DNA of 64,000 bases. Origin: Candidatus Saccharimonadales bacterium. GTDB lineage: Bacteria; Patescibacteriota; Saccharimonadia; Saccharimonadales; UBA4665. Shown piece by piece: positions 24,916 through 32,881 of this stretch. The stretch is from NCBI GenBank assembly GCA_036388415.1, contig DASVRW010000002.1, positions 186,001 through 250,000 on the forward strand. Direction: 5' to 3'. Within the stretch, counting starts at the first letter, position 1. Each line of letters starts with the position of its first letter. The translations under genes were made by a program, and so were the position numbers. The notes beneath the pieces are model-generated. The model was not told the origin of the DNA, did not search any database, and worked only from the letters and a program-made list of their open reading frames with translations.

Positions 24916-25995
24916 CTACTTGTCCTGACTAGTTTCGAAGGTATCTTTGGCGACATTCCACAGGCTCGGATCCTGCAGTTTGATAAGACGGTAATACCAG
25001 TACTCGCTGCCCCAGAGATACATTTCGCGCATACCGGTTGCCCGGCCGTATTCGACCCGGTCTTTGAAACGCTGGGCGTCGAATGATTTGTTTTGCTCAT
25101 CCAGAGACGTCTCCTGAATACTCTGGCCGCGCGGCGTCCAGGTCTCGGCTTGCAGCTCATGGATCATCATGTTCCGGCCGGTTGCCAGTCGTTGCCAGCC
25201 AGCAACAAAGCCGTAGTACCATCCGGGGTATGGGTATTCCATGTAGCGTCCGATCGGCGGGCTCCATACGCGCTTGTAGATAGAGATGCCGTGTTCGTCG
25301 GGTGTGGGCGCACCGACTGGCCAGCCAATAGCGTTATTGCTGCGGGCGACGATAGCCTTGTGTGTCGGATCGAGACGTTTGACAAGATTATATTCAGAGA
25401 CCAGGCGATCGCGGTTGAAATTAGTGCAGATACCAAAGCCTTTCAGGAAAAATTCGTTTTCTACCTGATAGCTGTCCAGGGCCGGTGAAGTTTTGTATCG
25501 GTTTACAACTTGCGCCATAAAGGCTTCTAGCTGGGGTTGCCAGACGCTTTCCGGCTTGTTTCGGGCCCAATCCGGCATGTGGCACTCCGGCCAGCGCGGT
25601 TGGCGCAGGCCGAGGCTCAGCGTTACTTTGGCACCGGCCTGTTCAGCTTTGGCAAATTGCCAATCCAGCAGGCTGAAGTCGTATCTGCCCTGCTCCGGTT
25701 CCAGCTGATTCCAATAACTGACCAGCCGGAAATGCCGAACGCCGAGATCATTGATCAAGGCGTCCATAGTTTGCTTCGGATCGAGTCCAAGGCTCTCGGC
25801 ATAAGCTGGGATGAATGAAGTGCCGACTACCAGCGGTTTTGATGCCTGGCTGGCTATGTACCAGCGGGCGATGCCGTACATGCCGCCGATCAGCAGCAAG
25901 AATGCGACGCAGCTAGAAGCAATTACTTTATGACGAAAGCTCGCCCGCTGGTAGCGCGCTATAGCAGAACCGAGTGATCGAATCCAGCTTATCAT
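24916..25995 (-). CDS. Membrane-anchored glycoside hydrolase (TIM-barrel, GH-A like)
   Basis: The 359-residue protein has an N-terminal anchor at about 24-46 followed by an external TIM barrel. DLGVRHFRLVSYWNQLEPEQG near 85-105 is the usual clan GH-A entry, YQVENEFF near 180 supplies the acid/base glutamate, and MIHELQAETW near 285 supplies the nucleophile glutamate. The family (cellulase/beta-galactosidase-like) is clear but the substrate is not. Surface display fits an organism that trims glycans of neighbouring cells or of its own envelope. The following glycosyltransferase is divergently placed. Confidence 0.75.
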   Translation of the reverse strand: MISWIRSLGSAIARYQRASFRHKVIASSCVAFLLLIGGMYGIARWYIASQASKPLVVGTSFIPAYAESLGLDPKQTMDALINDLGVRHFRLVSYWNQLEPEQGRYDFSLLDWQFAKAEQAGAKVTLSLGLRQPRWPECHMPDWARNKPESVWQPQLEAFMAQVVNRYKTSPALDSYQVENEFFLKGFGICTNFNRDRLVSEYNLVKRLDPTHKAIVARSNNAIGWPVGAPTPDEHGISIYKRVWSPPIGRYMEYPYPGWYYGFVAGWQRLATGRNMMIHELQAETWTPRGQSIQETSLDEQNKSFDAQRFKDRVEYGRATGMREMYLWGSEYWYYRLIKLQDPSLWNVAKDTFETSQDK

Positions 25996-26054
25996 CAGGT
26001 TGTCCTTGTATACTTAGAGTTGTCAAATAGCGAAATGGTATGATGATATAGGTT

Positions 26055-26918
26055 ATGCATATGGTAAACAAAAATCTTCGTGTTAGTATCGTAATTCCAG
26101 TATATAACGAAGCGGCCCACTTGCCTGCCTGTCTCGATGCTATTGCTCGCCAATCCGTCCAGCCCTACGAAGTTATTGTCGTCGATAATAATTCATGCGA
26201 CGATACGGCAGCGATAGCCTGTCTGTATCCGTTTGTACGATTACTGACCGAAAAACGCCAAGGTGTGGTCTATGCACGGGACCGTGGCTTTGATGCAGTT
26301 CGCGGAGACATCATCGGCCGGATCGATGCCGACACAATTATTGCCGACGATTGGGTGGCGGTGCTACGGCAAATATTCGCGGACGGTACAACCGATGCCG
26401 TCACCGGGAGCGCTCATTATTACGATATGGCCCTGTCGTCAATTGTTGATCAAACGGATATGGCCATCAGACGCTACTACCGGCGCTGCCTCGGAAAAGC
26501 CGTTGTACTACAAGGCGCCAATATGGCGCTACGCCGCTCGACATGGCGCCACATCCGAAAAGATGTCTGCCGAACGGCGGGCGTGCATGAAGATTTTGAT
26601 ATATCGATTCACGCGTCACAATCAGGCTACCGTGTCACATTCGACGAAACGCTCGTGGCCTCACTGTCATTTCGGAGTGTCGAGGCCGCCCCGGCCGACT
26701 ATCTCGAATATAACCTCATTAGTCCACGGACATATCGTGCACACGGCCTAAAGCGGCATGTATACATGTACCCGATAGTCGCTCTCGCGGTTGTGGGATA
26801 TCTGCCTATTAGATTGCTCCGAAGAGGCTATGACGCACACACTGAACGATTCTCTCTGGTACGGATGCTGTCAGTTCCGGCGCAAGCCCGTGTGAACCCA
26901 GGAACTTTTGTCGATTAA
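26055..26918 (+). CDS. Family 2 glycosyltransferase
   Basis: Of 287 residues, the N-terminus RVSIVIPVYNEAAHLPACL and IVVDNNSCDD form the GT-A nucleotide-sugar site, the metal-binding DxD is RIDADT near 92-97, and HEDFDISI near 180 holds the catalytic-base region. A hydrophobic segment near 235-255 suggests membrane association. It likely transfers a sugar to a lipid or cell-wall polymer; donor and acceptor are unknown. The start could also be the second ATG at 26061. It ends one base before the convergent nuclease gene stop, so the two share no spacer. Confidence 0.85.
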   Translation: MHMVNKNLRVSIVIPVYNEAAHLPACLDAIARQSVQPYEVIVVDNNSCDDTAAIACLYPFVRLLTEKRQGVVYARDRGFDAVRGDIIGRIDADTIIADDWVAVLRQIFADGTTDAVTGSAHYYDMALSSIVDQTDMAIRRYYRRCLGKAVVLQGANMALRRSTWRHIRKDVCRTAGVHEDFDISIHASQSGYRVTFDETLVASLSFRSVEAAPADYLEYNLISPRTYRAHGLKRHVYMYPIVALAVVGYLPIRLLRRGYDAHTERFSLVRMLSVPAQARVNPGTFVD

Positions 26919-27527
26919 TCACTGATCGTTAGATGTATAACCGCCGCCGTTGGTAGGCTTGGGCGTGCAGTTACCCCATAGTCCTTTGGCTGCAGTCTTG
27001 GCTTGCTGCTGCGCGGTATCGAATTCGGTAGATTTGGTAAACGGAAAGTACGGGTAATAAAAGCCGTAACCTTCTTGAATCAATTTGAGATTTAGCAGCG
27101 TACCATCGGGGAGGTATACATACCGTAGCAGCCGGTTGTAGCGGTCGCGGTTGTTGCTGAGGCTGTCAGCGGCCAGCCGTACTTTTGAGCCAGCAGCAGT
27201 CAGGGTATTTTTGGTAAATGCTGACGCAGCAGGTCCGTAGCATTGGACTTTTTTGCGCGGGTCGTGCGTTTCCGGCGTGTCGACGCCGATGAAGCGGATG
27301 GTTTCGCTGGTCCCGAGCATGTCAATCGTGATGGTGTCGCCGTCTGAATATCGGGTGATCCGGTACATACCCGGCTGATTGGCTTCGATGGTCTTTTTGG
27401 CGGACTCAGCTGTCTGAGCCGTCTCGGATGCTGCCGAAGCGAACCAGCCCTGACTCTGGCCGTACCAGACAAACAGCGACATGACGGCGATCAATAGTGT
27501 CGTACTCGTGGATCGTCGCCGGCTCAT
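26919..27527 (-). CDS. Secreted thermonuclease (SNase family)
   Basis: The 202-residue protein has a signal or anchor at about 8-24 and a linker, then the staphylococcal nuclease fold: DGDTITIDM near 62-70, RFIGVDTPET near 77-86 with the catalytic arginine and aspartate, a cysteine pair, and RDRYNRLLRYVYL near 126-138 with the second arginine. The enzyme degrades DNA and RNA outside the cell. In a nucleotide auxotroph this would supply nucleotides; that is inference. Its ATG overlaps the upstream kinase stop by 4 nt (ATGA). Confidence 0.9.
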   Translation of the reverse strand: MSRRRSTSTTLLIAVMSLFVWYGQSQGWFASAASETAQTAESAKKTIEANQPGMYRITRYSDGDTITIDMLGTSETIRFIGVDTPETHDPRKKVQCYGPAASAFTKNTLTAAGSKVRLAADSLSNNRDRYNRLLRYVYLPDGTLLNLKLIQEGYGFYYPYFPFTKSTEFDTAQQQAKTAAKGLWGNCTPKPTNGGGYTSNDQ

Positions 27528-28093
27528 CGATGCTGTACCGGTTTGGTTATTTCATTCACTTTCGGCGATTTTTGTTTGGTTAATTGTAGTGCTTGTGCGA
27601 CGTAGACGGGCGTTATTTTGGTTCCGTCGAGCACTATCGGGTTTTCGTCTTTGGCGGGCGGTTCCAGATGGCTGGTAATGCGTTCAAAGTCTTTTGCTGT
27701 CATTGTGTCTTCGTAGCTATTCGATGCCGCATGCTCATGCGACAGGGCACGCTTGCGGGCGGTAGATTTGTTCAGTTTGATCCAGACTAGTTTGGTTTCG
27801 GCGTTGTATTTTGCGGCAATTGTACGGAGCATGTCGCGGTCTTTGCGAAAGTTGAAATTTGTATCAAATATGACGCTTTGACCGTCCGCCAGTAACAGTT
27901 CAGTCGATTTGTTGAGATGGTCGTAGAGTTTGCGGCTTTCCACGGCGCTGTGTGTCGGTTCGCCGAACATGGCACGGCGTTCGTAATCGGCCCAGATATG
28001 CACCGCGCCAGTCAGGTCATGGATAATGGTTGACGTGGTCGTTTTGCCAGACCCCGGAAATCCTACCAGTAGAAATAATGTCGCCCTCTTCAC
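27524..28093 (-). CDS. P-loop kinase / AAA_33-type ATPase
   Basis: From a GTG at 28093 the protein has 189 residues, starting KRATLFLLVGFPGSGKTTTS, with Walker A near 11-18. SVIFDTNFNFRKDRDMLR near 74-91 and WIKLNKSTARKRALSHE near 104-120 are typical of the polynucleotide-kinase/zeta-toxin-like AAA_33 group that phosphorylates small molecules or nucleic acid ends. The longer frame overlaps the upstream gene and lacks support, while TACAAT lies 7 nt before the GTG. It is coupled to the secreted nuclease downstream, so a role in handling nucleotides is possible. Confidence 0.75.
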   Translation of the reverse strand: MKRATLFLLVGFPGSGKTTTSTIIHDLTGAVHIWADYERRAMFGEPTHSAVESRKLYDHLNKSTELLLADGQSVIFDTNFNFRKDRDMLRTIAAKYNAETKLVWIKLNKSTARKRALSHEHAASNSYEDTMTAKDFERITSHLEPPAKDENPIVLDGTKITPVYVAQALQLTKQKSPKVNEITKPVQHR

Positions 28094-28151
28094 CCGCTCT
28101 ATTGTACGGGCCGGATCTGCGGTAGTCCAGACGATCCGGCGTAATAAAGCC

Positions 28152-28568
28152 CTATTCCGGCACTCTGAGAGCGTCATGGACCTGTTGCAGGAAGTTGCCG
28201 TCGATAGGGATAGCTTGATCAGAGCGATTGCCGAACTCCCACACGTGCTTTCCGGGTAGATCGGTAGCCAGTCCTCGCCAGCCGGTGAGACTGACCTGCA
28301 CGAACCGTCCATCCGCAGGATGTTCCAATTCGTACGGTATACCGCCGGCGATTCTTAGTTTCTTCCCAATTGATGCATAGCTTGTCGAAAGTGCTATATG
28401 CTTTGACTCCTGTAACGTTCTTATACCGAATGGTTCGGAGCTTCCGAAAGATGGGCTCGGAAACCTCATAAGCTGGTGCTCAAATTCGGCGGTCTGCAGC
28501 ATAAATGCAACGACTTTACGAACTCTGTCTGGTTCACGAATATAACGGATTAAGTTTGGATTGAACAT
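28152..28568 (-). CDS. Hypothetical protein
   Basis: No family is recognised. The 138 residues are soluble with no signal sequence; the C-terminal half has a beta-rich patch (VQVSLTGWRGLATDLPGKHV). A TATAAT box lies 6 nt before the ATG, which supports the start and a leaderless transcript. The gene has the same orientation as the kinase and nuclease but its own promoter. Confidence 0.55.
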   Translation of the reverse strand: MFNPNLIRYIREPDRVRKVVAFMLQTAEFEHQLMRFPSPSFGSSEPFGIRTLQESKHIALSTSYASIGKKLRIAGGIPYELEHPADGRFVQVSLTGWRGLATDLPGKHVWEFGNRSDQAIPIDGNFLQQVHDALRVPE

Positions 28569-28640
28569 AGGACAATTATACGGACAAGTCAGACAAAAAA
28601 GATGTTAGGTTTATCACGTTTCGCCTTCGGCGCGTGGCTG

Positions 28641-29210
28641 TCAAAAGTCGATGCCCTTGTTCGCTAGGAATTTATCGTCAAAATGGTGCTTCAGTTTGGT
28701 CATATCGGTTGCGATGTCGACCTTGTCGAGTAAGTCCTTTGGGAAATCACGACCCGTCAAACACAGGCTGGTGGTTGGCGCTTTTGTCATCATCAGCGTC
28801 ATAAGCTGCTCCCGGCTGATCAGTCCCTCATGGACGGCGTTATTGATCTCGTCGCAGATAACCAGGTCATATTCACCGCTTATGGCCGCAGATAATGCTT
28901 CGTCGTAGGTCAGCTGGGCGGCTTGCTTGTGCTGTTCCTCGCTGACATGCTGTGCACTCATATCCCCGGCTTTGTAGAAACCTTTGCCGCCTTTATAAAA
29001 GTACAATTTATCTTTGTAGATTGGCATGATGTCGCGAATGAAGACATGTTCGCCGACGCCCCAGTATTTGATGAACTGGATGACGGCGACTTTCCAGCGG
29101 TTGCCGAGAGCGCGCGTCATCAGCCCCATGGCGGCGCTGGTTTTGCCCTTGCTCTCACCGGTATAGACGATAATAACTGATTCTTTGGTTTGAAAATCTT
29201 CGAAAGCCAC
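28641..29210 (-). CDS. Corrinoid adenosyltransferase (BtuR/CobO family)
   Basis: The 189-residue protein has the P-loop YTGESKGKTSAAMGL near 15-30, VAVIQFIKYW near 41-50 and VICDEINNAVHEGLI near 118-132, all signatures of ATP:cob(I)alamin adenosyltransferase of the CobA/CobO type. It would convert cob(I)alamin to adenosylcobalamin. No other cobalamin gene is in the window, so scavenged corrinoid or a different substrate is possible. It starts with GTG directly after the stop of the upstream gene (TAAGTG), forming a two-gene operon. Confidence 0.85.
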   Translation of the reverse strand: MAFEDFQTKESVIIVYTGESKGKTSAAMGLMTRALGNRWKVAVIQFIKYWGVGEHVFIRDIMPIYKDKLYFYKGGKGFYKAGDMSAQHVSEEQHKQAAQLTYDEALSAAISGEYDLVICDEINNAVHEGLISREQLMTLMMTKAPTTSLCLTGRDFPKDLLDKVDIATDMTKLKHHFDDKFLANKGIDF

Positions 29211-29909
29211 TTATAATCCTCGTTTCTCTAGATAATATTTGCTTCTGCTATGTACCGTGCCGGCAGACAGTATCTGGAGATGGGTAGCTTTTGCTTTTTG
29301 AATACTGTCAATACGTGCGCCGTATACTGCCAGCAGCGCCCGAACAATATCAGCGGCAGATGCCGCCTGCCGCAGGCGAAGCCGATGCTCCAGTGCCGCC
29401 GCTAATTCGATTTCGGGAAATATATGAGCGTTACGCATCGCTCTCTTAACAAACTCTTCCTGATATGCGAGTGCTTTGCCGTGTCGTACCCTGTCCGCTG
29501 AATCAATGCCAGGTGCCTTATCCCGGTAAAATGTACGCAGACCTGTTTCGATTGAGCCTGGCATTTTAAAAGGTATAGCTAGCTCTTTGCTGTCGTCAGC
29601 TTTGATTCCCGCCTGCTCAGCCGCAACCTTGTTAGCCGCAGCCTTCTCGACTGACGCTTGTTTAACTTCTGCTATGGTGTCATCCGCGTGCTGACTGACT
29701 GTTGCTCCGACCATTTGGCCAAATGTCTGTCTCTGTTCGGGCTCAATGGCAAATATGTCGATATGTAAGGGTTCGCATGCTTCAGCTATGGTTGATTCAA
29801 TGCTTACGAGCCGCCGAAAGACGTCGAGCTGATAGTCGTTCAGTATATCGTCTGCACCGATCGGATGCTCAAATGTCGTATTTCCATTACCAGGAGCTGT
29901 TTCGCTCAT
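29211..29909 (-). CDS. Hypothetical helical protein
   Basis: The family is not recognised. The protein has 232 residues, soluble and mostly helical, with an Ala/Lys/Glu-rich coiled-coil-like middle (about 70-105) and a second helical block with LEHRLRLRQAASAADIVRALL. It starts at an ATG preceded by AGGGGAGA. It is the first gene of an operon with the corrinoid adenosyltransferase, which starts immediately after its stop, but no functional link is evident. Confidence 0.6.
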   Translation of the reverse strand: MSETAPGNGNTTFEHPIGADDILNDYQLDVFRRLVSIESTIAEACEPLHIDIFAIEPEQRQTFGQMVGATVSQHADDTIAEVKQASVEKAAANKVAAEQAGIKADDSKELAIPFKMPGSIETGLRTFYRDKAPGIDSADRVRHGKALAYQEEFVKRAMRNAHIFPEIELAAALEHRLRLRQAASAADIVRALLAVYGARIDSIQKAKATHLQILSAGTVHSRSKYYLEKRGL

Positions 29910-29996
29910 AGTGTGTCTCCCCTTATGGTGAGCTCAGTGTAGTACGTCGGATGTCAGTTTGTAAACTGATAGCTGTAGACCACACCATTGAAACTA

Positions 29997-30245
29997 CTAC
30001 AGAAGCTTTGCGGCTTTGAGACTGGCATCGATCTTTGGACGATCAAATCCAACGATAATCGTGCCGTCAATGTCGATGACGGGTATTCCCATCTGACCGG
30101 ACTTTTCGACTGATTCGGTGGCGTAGGCATGATCTGCTTCAATGTCGCGGACTTCGTATTTGACGCCGAGCTTATCAAAGTATTGCTTAGCTGCGTGACA
30201 AAAGGCGCACCAGTTGGCGCTATAGATGATAGGTGTTGTACTCAT
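29997..30245 (-). CDS. Glutaredoxin/NrdH-like redoxin
   Basis: From the ATG at 30245 it has 82 residues. IIYSANWCAFCHAAKQYFD carries a CxxC active site (C13, C16), followed by the cis-proline segment GIPVIDIDG and a C-terminal glutathione- or partner-binding region IVGFDRPKI. It belongs to the thioredoxin-fold small redoxins (YruB/NrdH type) that reduce disulfides, for example in ribonucleotide reductase. A TATACT box precedes the start by 7 nt. The longer open frame upstream is not needed. Confidence 0.85.
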   Translation of the reverse strand: MSTTPIIYSANWCAFCHAAKQYFDKLGVKYEVRDIEADHAYATESVEKSGQMGIPVIDIDGTIIVGFDRPKIDASLKAAKLL

Positions 30246-30314
30246 GTACTCCAGTATATCACTATACAATGTAAAGTAAATAGCTATATGCGTATTGATT
30301 CACACTTGGCAGCC

Positions 30315-30344
30315 TTGCCCGCCAAGTGCCAGGAATGGTATACT
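30315..30344 (+). promoter_or_regulatory. Promoter of the ATP synthase operon
   Basis: TTGCCC (30315-30320) and TATACT (30339-30344) are 18 nt apart. Transcription would begin about two bases before the ATG at 30353, so the first gene is read from a leaderless end. Confidence 0.65.
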
Positions 30345-30352
30345 AGGTGTAA

Positions 30353-30694
30353 ATGGTAAAAACATATCCAACCAGTAAAATTGGACTGGCTAGCACTGCT
30401 AGGACCGATGAGGGCCAGCATATTCAGGGGGCTGATCCTGCGCTGCGTTCGCAGTTTTCCAGTGCGGCGCTCGGCATGGGCTGGCAATTGGCTGTCGTCG
30501 TTCTTGTCCCGATTGTCGGTGGCTACGAGCTGGACAGCCGGTTTGACAGTTTGCCGGTTTTGACCCTTGTCGGTTTTGTCATTTCGATTGCCGGTTCGAT
30601 ACTGGTTATCAAGCGGGCGCTGGCTGCGTTTAACAACTTTATGCCCTCCACTCCAAATGCTCATGAAGTCTCTGACAAGGAGAAGCAATCATGA
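30353..30694 (+). CDS. atpI: ATP synthase assembly protein I (AtpI/AtpQ-like)
   Basis: Of 113 residues, a polar N-terminus of about 40 precedes two transmembrane segments (about 43-60 and 68-90), matching the small AtpI/AtpQ proteins found first in many ATP synthase operons. AtpI helps assemble the c-ring and may carry magnesium. Sequence identity is always low in this family, so position is part of the evidence. It overlaps atpB by 4 nt (ATGA) and is the first gene after the promoter. Confidence 0.8.
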   Translation: MVKTYPTSKIGLASTARTDEGQHIQGADPALRSQFSSAALGMGWQLAVVVLVPIVGGYELDSRFDSLPVLTLVGFVISIAGSILVIKRALAAFNNFMPSTPNAHEVSDKEKQS

Positions 30695-31557
30695 TATCGA
30701 CGCTACTCAGTCGTTTTGCCGCCGAAGACGGACCGGCTATTCATATTGCGCCGGGCGGCGTGTTTGAGGTTGGCGGTCTGACGATCACCAATTCAATTCT
30801 GTACGGATGGATATGTGCCCTCGCTATTATCGCGCTGATGGTATGGGTAGCCCGCCGGGTTACTATCAAGCCGCAGGGGGGCGTCGTGCAGTTTATCGAA
30901 GCCGGCGTTGAGTTTATTAGCAATATGGTCACCAACACCTTTGACGACAAAGCCAAAGGCCGGAAGTATGTTCCGTTCTTCGTCACGCTGTTCTTTTTCT
31001 TGCTGCTCAACAACTGGCTTGGTTTGCTGCCAGGTGTCGGAGAAGCTTTCAAATCCGGCGATGAGCCGCTGTTCCGCGCATTTACCGCTGATCTCAACGG
31101 TACGCTGGCAGCTGGTATTGTGACCATGCTGTTTGTCTACGGCGCTTCAATCCGTGAATCGGGCGGACCGCTCAAATATTTGCGCCATTTCTTTATCGGC
31201 AGCCCGTGGAACCCGCTGTACTTTATCATCGGTATTTTGGAAATGTTTACCGATTTAACCCGTGTATTCAGTCTGTCGCTTCGATTGTTCCTGAATGTCG
31301 CGATCGGTGAGATCGTTATCGCTGTATTCTCGTATCTGGGCAGCGGCGCGGCGCCACTTACCGCGTTGCCGTTTACGATGGTTGAAATGTTCGTCGGCGC
31401 CTTGCAGGCCTACATCTTTACTCTGCTGAGTTTGATGTATCTGTCAATCGCTGTTAATCATTCGCATGACTCGGCTGAAGATCACGCTGCACATGACGAT
31501 GGCTTGACCAGTGACCGCGAAACTGGAACAATGAAGTTAAGACCGGGAGAAGCCTAG
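30691..31557 (+). CDS. atpB: F-type ATP synthase subunit a
   Basis: The 288-residue integral membrane protein shows the FFFLLLNNWLGLLPG segment, the essential arginine in LSLRLFLNVAIGE near 190, and YIFTLLSLMYLSIAVNHSHD at the last helix. Subunit a forms the two half-channels through which ions reach the c-ring. The acidic, His-rich C-terminal tail (about 30 residues) is cytoplasmic. RBS AAGGAG precedes it within atpI. Length is typical. Confidence 0.96.
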   Translation: MISTLLSRFAAEDGPAIHIAPGGVFEVGGLTITNSILYGWICALAIIALMVWVARRVTIKPQGGVVQFIEAGVEFISNMVTNTFDDKAKGRKYVPFFVTLFFFLLLNNWLGLLPGVGEAFKSGDEPLFRAFTADLNGTLAAGIVTMLFVYGASIRESGGPLKYLRHFFIGSPWNPLYFIIGILEMFTDLTRVFSLSLRLFLNVAIGEIVIAVFSYLGSGAAPLTALPFTMVEMFVGALQAYIFTLLSLMYLSIAVNHSHDSAEDHAAHDDGLTSDRETGTMKLRPGEA

Positions 31558-31571
31558 CGTGATACTAAGGT

Positions 31572-31577
31572 TATAAT
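31572..31577 (+). promoter_or_regulatory. Possible internal -10 box before atpE
   Basis: TATAAT lies in the 73-nt gap between atpB and atpE; no good -35 is visible. An extra start here would raise synthesis of subunit c, which is needed in about tenfold excess. Speculative. Confidence 0.35.
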
Positions 31578-31630
31578 ACTCCCCGTGTACCCGTCGTTCG
31601 TAAAACAATAATCAATCAAGGAGAAATGAA

Positions 31631-31867
31631 ATGTTGACATTATTCGCTGCAGAAGCCATAAGTTTAGATGTAATTGGTAAGGGCCTTATGATTGGTCTTG
31701 GCTTTATCGGGCCAGCTATCGGTGTCGGTATTATTGGCGCTAACTACCTACAGGCCGTCGGCCGCAATCCGGAAGCTTCAAAGTTCTTCGGACAGGCCTT
31801 AGTATTTGTGGCTATTGTCGAGCTGTTCGGACTGCTCGCCTTTGCTGCCACCTTCATCGTTAAATAA
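31631..31867 (+). CDS. atpE: F-type ATP synthase subunit c
   Basis: The 78-residue hairpin has two transmembrane helices joined by the polar loop AVGRNPEA. Helix 1 has the glycine repeat GPAIGVGIIGAN; helix 2 carries the ion-binding glutamate in IVELFGLLAF near 62. I see no clear Na+-type ligand set (no Gln in the usual helix-1 position), so proton coupling is more likely. RBS AAGGAG is strong. Confidence 0.96.
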   Translation: MLTLFAAEAISLDVIGKGLMIGLGFIGPAIGVGIIGANYLQAVGRNPEASKFFGQALVFVAIVELFGLLAFAATFIVK

Positions 31868-31880
31868 TATTTAGGATCAT

Positions 31881-32438
31881 ATGCAGTTATCTTTGACACA
31901 ACATATAGGACAGTTTGGTGCAGAAAGCTCATCTGGTATCGGAGCTCTGGGTATCAACCCGCAGGCTCTTGTAATTCAGTTGATCACGTTCGTGCTGGCC
32001 TACCTGGTGCTGCGCAAATATGCCTTCAAGCCTATTCTGAAGGTTCTCGGGGAACGGCGCGAGCTGATTGAAAACGGCGTCAAACTGGGTGAAGAAATGC
32101 AAAAAGAGCGTACCGAGCTGGACCGCAAAGTCAGCGCCACTCTGCAGGACGCCCGCCGGCAGGCTGATACTGTTGTCGCTGAAGCGCATGATGCTAGCCG
32201 TGACCTGCAGCGCGAAGCCGAAGAAAAAGCTCGTTTGAAGGCTGAAAATATAGTTACCGAAGCCCATGCGCGCGCCGAGCAGGATAAGCAACAAATGCGC
32301 AAGCAATTGGAGCAAGAAGTTGTCGGACTTATATCGGATGCCACTGAGGTGATAATTGACGAAAAAGTCGATGCCCGCAAGGATGCAGCTCTCATTGATC
32401 GTGCTCTGAAGAGGCGTAGTCAGGGACGGCGCGCCTGA
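31881..32438 (+). CDS. atpF: F-type ATP synthase subunit b
   Basis: Of 185 residues, one transmembrane helix lies at about 29-45 (ALVIQLITFVLAYLVLRKYAF) and is followed by a long charged helix with heptad character (KERTELDRKVSATLQDARRQ), the peripheral stalk. A single b gene is present, so a homodimer is expected. It starts 13 nt after atpE and its stop overlaps the ATG of atpH by one base (TGATG). Confidence 0.95.
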   Translation: MQLSLTQHIGQFGAESSSGIGALGINPQALVIQLITFVLAYLVLRKYAFKPILKVLGERRELIENGVKLGEEMQKERTELDRKVSATLQDARRQADTVVAEAHDASRDLQREAEEKARLKAENIVTEAHARAEQDKQQMRKQLEQEVVGLISDATEVIIDEKVDARKDAALIDRALKRRSQGRRA

Positions 32439-32836
32439 TGAAAACACCTCGCCACACCATTGCTCGGGCCTTGGCTAAGCAATCACTGACAGTCAGTGAT
32501 TTTGATAGCTTTAGCTCAGAAATTGCAGCCTATCTGCTGTCAGAGCGACGTGTCGGCGAGCTGGATTCGATTATGCGGGATATTATGCAGTATCGTGCCG
32601 ATCATGGCATTGTTGAGGTTTCTACGATCGGCGCATATGAGCTCGACGATGCGGTGCGAGCTGACATAACTAATGAAGTGCAGGCACTCTACCCTGATGC
32701 CGAGCAAGTTATTATTAGCCATCGGATTGACACGTCAGTTGTCGGCGGCGTACGACTAGAATTTGCAAATCAGCAGCTTGACCTTAGCGTCCGGAATAAA
32801 CTGAATCGATTGAAACAATTAACTGCACATCCCTAA
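32438..32836 (+). CDS. atpH: F-type ATP synthase subunit delta
   Basis: The 132-residue subunit is shorter than the ~175 residues common in other bacteria. The N-terminal helical part is reduced, while the C-terminal domain is recognisable: VIISHRIDTSVVGGVRLEFANQ resembles the ISxxDxSLIGGxxIxxGxx motif of the family. Delta links the peripheral stalk to the alpha3beta3 head. Assignment rests on this motif and operon position. Confidence 0.88.
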   Translation: MKTPRHTIARALAKQSLTVSDFDSFSSEIAAYLLSERRVGELDSIMRDIMQYRADHGIVEVSTIGAYELDDAVRADITNEVQALYPDAEQVIISHRIDTSVVGGVRLEFANQQLDLSVRNKLNRLKQLTAHP

Positions 32837-32881
32837 CCCACTTAACTTATTGGGACAACCCCTAAGAGACGAAAGGAACAT

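Noticed and set aside
24717-25160. Minus-strand frame across repeat copy A that shares the peptide IFIFRDKI with a frame at 44432-44692
   Set aside because: The similarity comes from translating the dispersed repeat; the frames overlap real genes and have no promoter or ribosome site.
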